Positions 6,088 to 7,733 of a stretch of DNA of 7,733 bases are shown one piece after another (position 1 is the first letter of the stretch; each line of letters opens with the position of its first letter). Below the pieces are notes generated by a model. The model ran no database searches. It worked only from the letters and a program-made list of their open reading frames with translations, and was not told the DNA's origin. The position numbers were made by a program, and so were the translations under genes. This DNA comes from Vulcanimicrobiota bacterium. GTDB lineage: Bacteria; Vulcanimicrobiota; Vulcanimicrobiia; Vulcanimicrobiales; Vulcanimicrobiaceae. The DNA is taken from positions 1 to 7,733 of the forward strand of contig JABCZE010000063.1 of assembly GCA_013289785.1 (NCBI GenBank). The letters run 5' to 3'.

Positions 6088-7481
6088 TGAAGAACTGGGT
6101 TGCTGCGGCGATGCTGCTCGGACTAAGCGGAGTCACGGGTTCGTCGAGTTCGAATCCGACGCTGCTCGGGCAAGCCGTTGCCGGCAGTCCTCTCCGTCAC
6201 GTGATCGTGATCGTGCAGGAGAACCGCACGTTCGACAATCTTTTTGCCTCCTCGATTCTCGCGCACGGCGCCCCGTATCCCGGCGCCAATACCTCGCAGA
6301 CGACCGTCGTCGACGGCGAGCAAGTCGCCTTAAAACCCATACCGCTGGAGAACCCGTCGGATCCCAGTCACAGCCACCTCTCGCTCTTGGGCGAATGGGC
6401 TCGCGGCAGAATGGACGGTTTTGCGAACGACCGCATCTCGACGATCCCAGGCTTTTCCAAACCGGGGCCCGGATTCGCATATGCCTACGTGCCGGACTCC
6501 GAGATGACGATCTATCACTTGCTAGCCGCGCACTACGCGCTTGCCGACGAGAACTTCGCGCCGCGCTTGGTGCCGACGCTGCCCAGCCACTACACGATGG
6601 CCACCGCGCAGAGCCGAATCGCCGGCAACCCGAACAGCGAGATCTGGGGCTGTGACGCGCCGCCGAGCACGACCGTACCGATTTTTGGTAAAGGGGAATC
6701 GATCGTCACGCCGGGCGTCTTTCCGTGTTTCGACGAGCCGACGATCGCCGATCTCCTCGATGCCGCGCACGTTTCGTGGAAGTATTATACCGGCCGGTAC
6801 GACGACACGGTCAATCAGACCGTCAACGTCTACGACGCCTTTCGCAAGATTCGCTACGGACCCGACTGGCAGAACAACGTCATCACGCCTTCGGGCAAGG
6901 TTCTGAGCGACATCGCGGCCTGCCGGCTGCCGCAGGTCTCCTTCGTCATGCCCAACGCGCTGGATTCCGACCACGCCGCGACGTTGAGTGCTGCCGGCCC
7001 CGGCTGGGTTGGCTCAATTTATCTCGCGGTGGTGCAGAGCATGCACGCCGCCCCGCAGTGTAACTATTACAAGGATACGGCGATGATCGTCACCTGGGAC
7101 GACTCGGGGGGATGGTACGACCACGTCGCGCCGCCGCCCGGACCGGACGGCACGACCTGGGGCTTTCGCATCCCCATCATCGTGATGTCGGCCTGGGCTC
7201 GCTCCAACTACGATCCGGCCAATCCGAATGCGACGCCGTTCGTATCGCATAAGCGCCGCGAGTCAACCGCGATCACGAAGTTCATCGAAGTGAACTGGGG
7301 CCTCGGCAACATGGGACAGCGCGACGTTACCGACGACGATCTCAGCGATATGTTCGACTACACGCGCGCGTCGCCGGTACCGGCATACTCCACGCTTTCG
7401 ATGAAACGCCTGATCCGCAAGACGCACTTCAATCTTGCCGCCGCGGATCGCGACAACCGCATCGTCGACGACGATCAATAG
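6084..7481 (+). CDS. Exported phosphoesterase of the phospholipase C / acid phosphatase AcpA family
   Basis: A 465-residue protein of the bacterial PLC/AcpA phosphoesterase family (alkaline-phosphatase-like fold), which cleaves phosphate mono- or diesters, often of phospholipids. The N-terminus (MMKNWVAAAMLLGLSG) looks like a Sec signal peptide with a cleavage point somewhere within about 19-34; no lipobox cysteine is present. Family motifs are VIVIVQENRTFDNLF (40-54) with metal ligands E46/N47, LADENFAPRLVPTLPSHY (153-170) with T165 at the expected nucleophile position, SDHAA (295-299), and VTWDDSGGWYDHVAPP (336-351) with D339/D340 and H347. The usual 'TxPNR' after the nucleophile reads TLPSH here. 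The length fits shorter family members without the extra C-terminal domains of Pseudomonas-type PLCs. A periplasmic or surface role in phosphate release or lipid turnover is inferred; the substrate is unknown. The first ATG overlaps the amidohydrolase stop by 4 nt; the second ATG (6087) is also possible. Confidence 0.9.
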   Translation: MMKNWVAAAMLLGLSGVTGSSSSNPTLLGQAVAGSPLRHVIVIVQENRTFDNLFASSILAHGAPYPGANTSQTTVVDGEQVALKPIPLENPSDPSHSHLSLLGEWARGRMDGFANDRISTIPGFSKPGPGFAYAYVPDSEMTIYHLLAAHYALADENFAPRLVPTLPSHYTMATAQSRIAGNPNSEIWGCDAPPSTTVPIFGKGESIVTPGVFPCFDEPTIADLLDAAHVSWKYYTGRYDDTVNQTVNVYDAFRKIRYGPDWQNNVITPSGKVLSDIAACRLPQVSFVMPNALDSDHAATLSAAGPGWVGSIYLAVVQSMHAAPQCNYYKDTAMIVTWDDSGGWYDHVAPPPGPDGTTWGFRIPIIVMSAWARSNYDPANPNATPFVSHKRRESTAITKFIEVNWGLGNMGQRDVTDDDLSDMFDYTRASPVPAYSTLSMKRLIRKTHFNLAAADRDNRIVDDDQ

Positions 7482-7484
7482 CTC

Positions 7485-7733
7485 GTGGATTTGACGGGTC
7501 TGCGACTCGCGGTGCTCGGCGCGATTTCCTGGCCGGCCCCGCCACCGGGCTACGGACCCTGGGAGCAGATCGCATTCAACGTGGCCGACGGCATGCGGCG
7601 GCGCGGTTTGGACGTAACGCTCTTTGCAACGGGTAACTCGCGTTTCGACGGCAAGCTCGCCTCCGTCGTTCCGGTTGGATTGAATGAAGACCCGGCGCTC
7701 AACGGCGAAGTCTTCACCGCGCTGCACATCGCG
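7485..7733 (+). CDS. Glycosyltransferase family 4 (GT-B fold), 5' part only
   Basis: An open frame of 83 codons runs from GTG at 7485 to the window end without a stop. The translation starts with LRLAVLGAISWPAPPPGYGP and goes on WEQIAFNVADGMRRRGLDVT and LFATGNSRFDGKL. The pattern 'P..GYG(P/G)xE.......GL..RGHDVTLFATGxS' is typical of the N-terminal Rossmann half of GT4 glycosyltransferases that use a nucleotide sugar. The nucleotide-binding C-terminal half lies outside the window. It follows the phosphoesterase stop by 3 nt, so it is likely in the same operon. No clear SD is seen; TTG at 7491 is another possible start. The acceptor and sugar are unknown. Confidence 0.85.
   Translation, partial: MDLTGLRLAVLGAISWPAPPPGYGPWEQIAFNVADGMRRRGLDVTLFATGNSRFDGKLASVVPVGLNEDPALNGEVFTALHIA

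Overview
The window is a gene-dense, GC-rich bacterial chromosome segment with eight genes, two cut by the window edges. There is no RNA gene, CRISPR array, integrase or transposase. Compact operons, GTG/TTG starts, overlapping stop/start codons and scattered copies of a short 'GTCATCCTGAGC' palindrome element suggest an uncultivated soil or sediment type bacterium. My guess is a lineage such as Eremiobacterota (WPS-2), but that is an impression from protein style and was not tested.

Layout. (1) Bases 2-250, plus strand: C-terminal end of an ABC-3 family permease for a metal ion. (2) Bases 228-2550, minus strand: two translationally coupled genes, a cytoplasmic clan GH-A glycoside hydrolase (1381-2550) followed by a short-chain dehydrogenase with an extra C-terminal domain (228-1388). 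The second gene converges on the permease and overlaps its 3' end. (3) Bases 2551-2633: an 83-bp divergent intergenic region holding two tandem copies of the repeat core. (4) Bases 2634-7733, plus strand: purE, purK, a MarC-family membrane protein, a metal-dependent amidohydrolase, an exported PLC/AcpA-type phosphoesterase and the start of a GT4 glycosyltransferase. Junctions are a 4-nt overlap, a 7-nt overlap, a 39-nt gap, a 4-nt overlap and a 3-nt gap, so the run reads as one operon.

How the genes fit together. PurK and PurE carry out consecutive steps of purine synthesis (AIR to N5-CAIR to CAIR) and are the only pair with a certain joint role. The genes downstream of purK are probably co-transcribed, but no shared pathway is evident. 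The glycoside hydrolase/dehydrogenase pair looks like a small carbohydrate-related unit with unknown substrate.

The most unusual item is the repeat family. One cluster lies in frame inside the dehydrogenase gene and encodes the linker between its Rossmann domain and an unrecognised C-terminal domain. The other sits directly in front of the glycoside hydrolase start and appears to supply its ribosome binding site. I see no convincing new defence, mobile or regulatory system. No intergenic stretch exceeds 300 bases.
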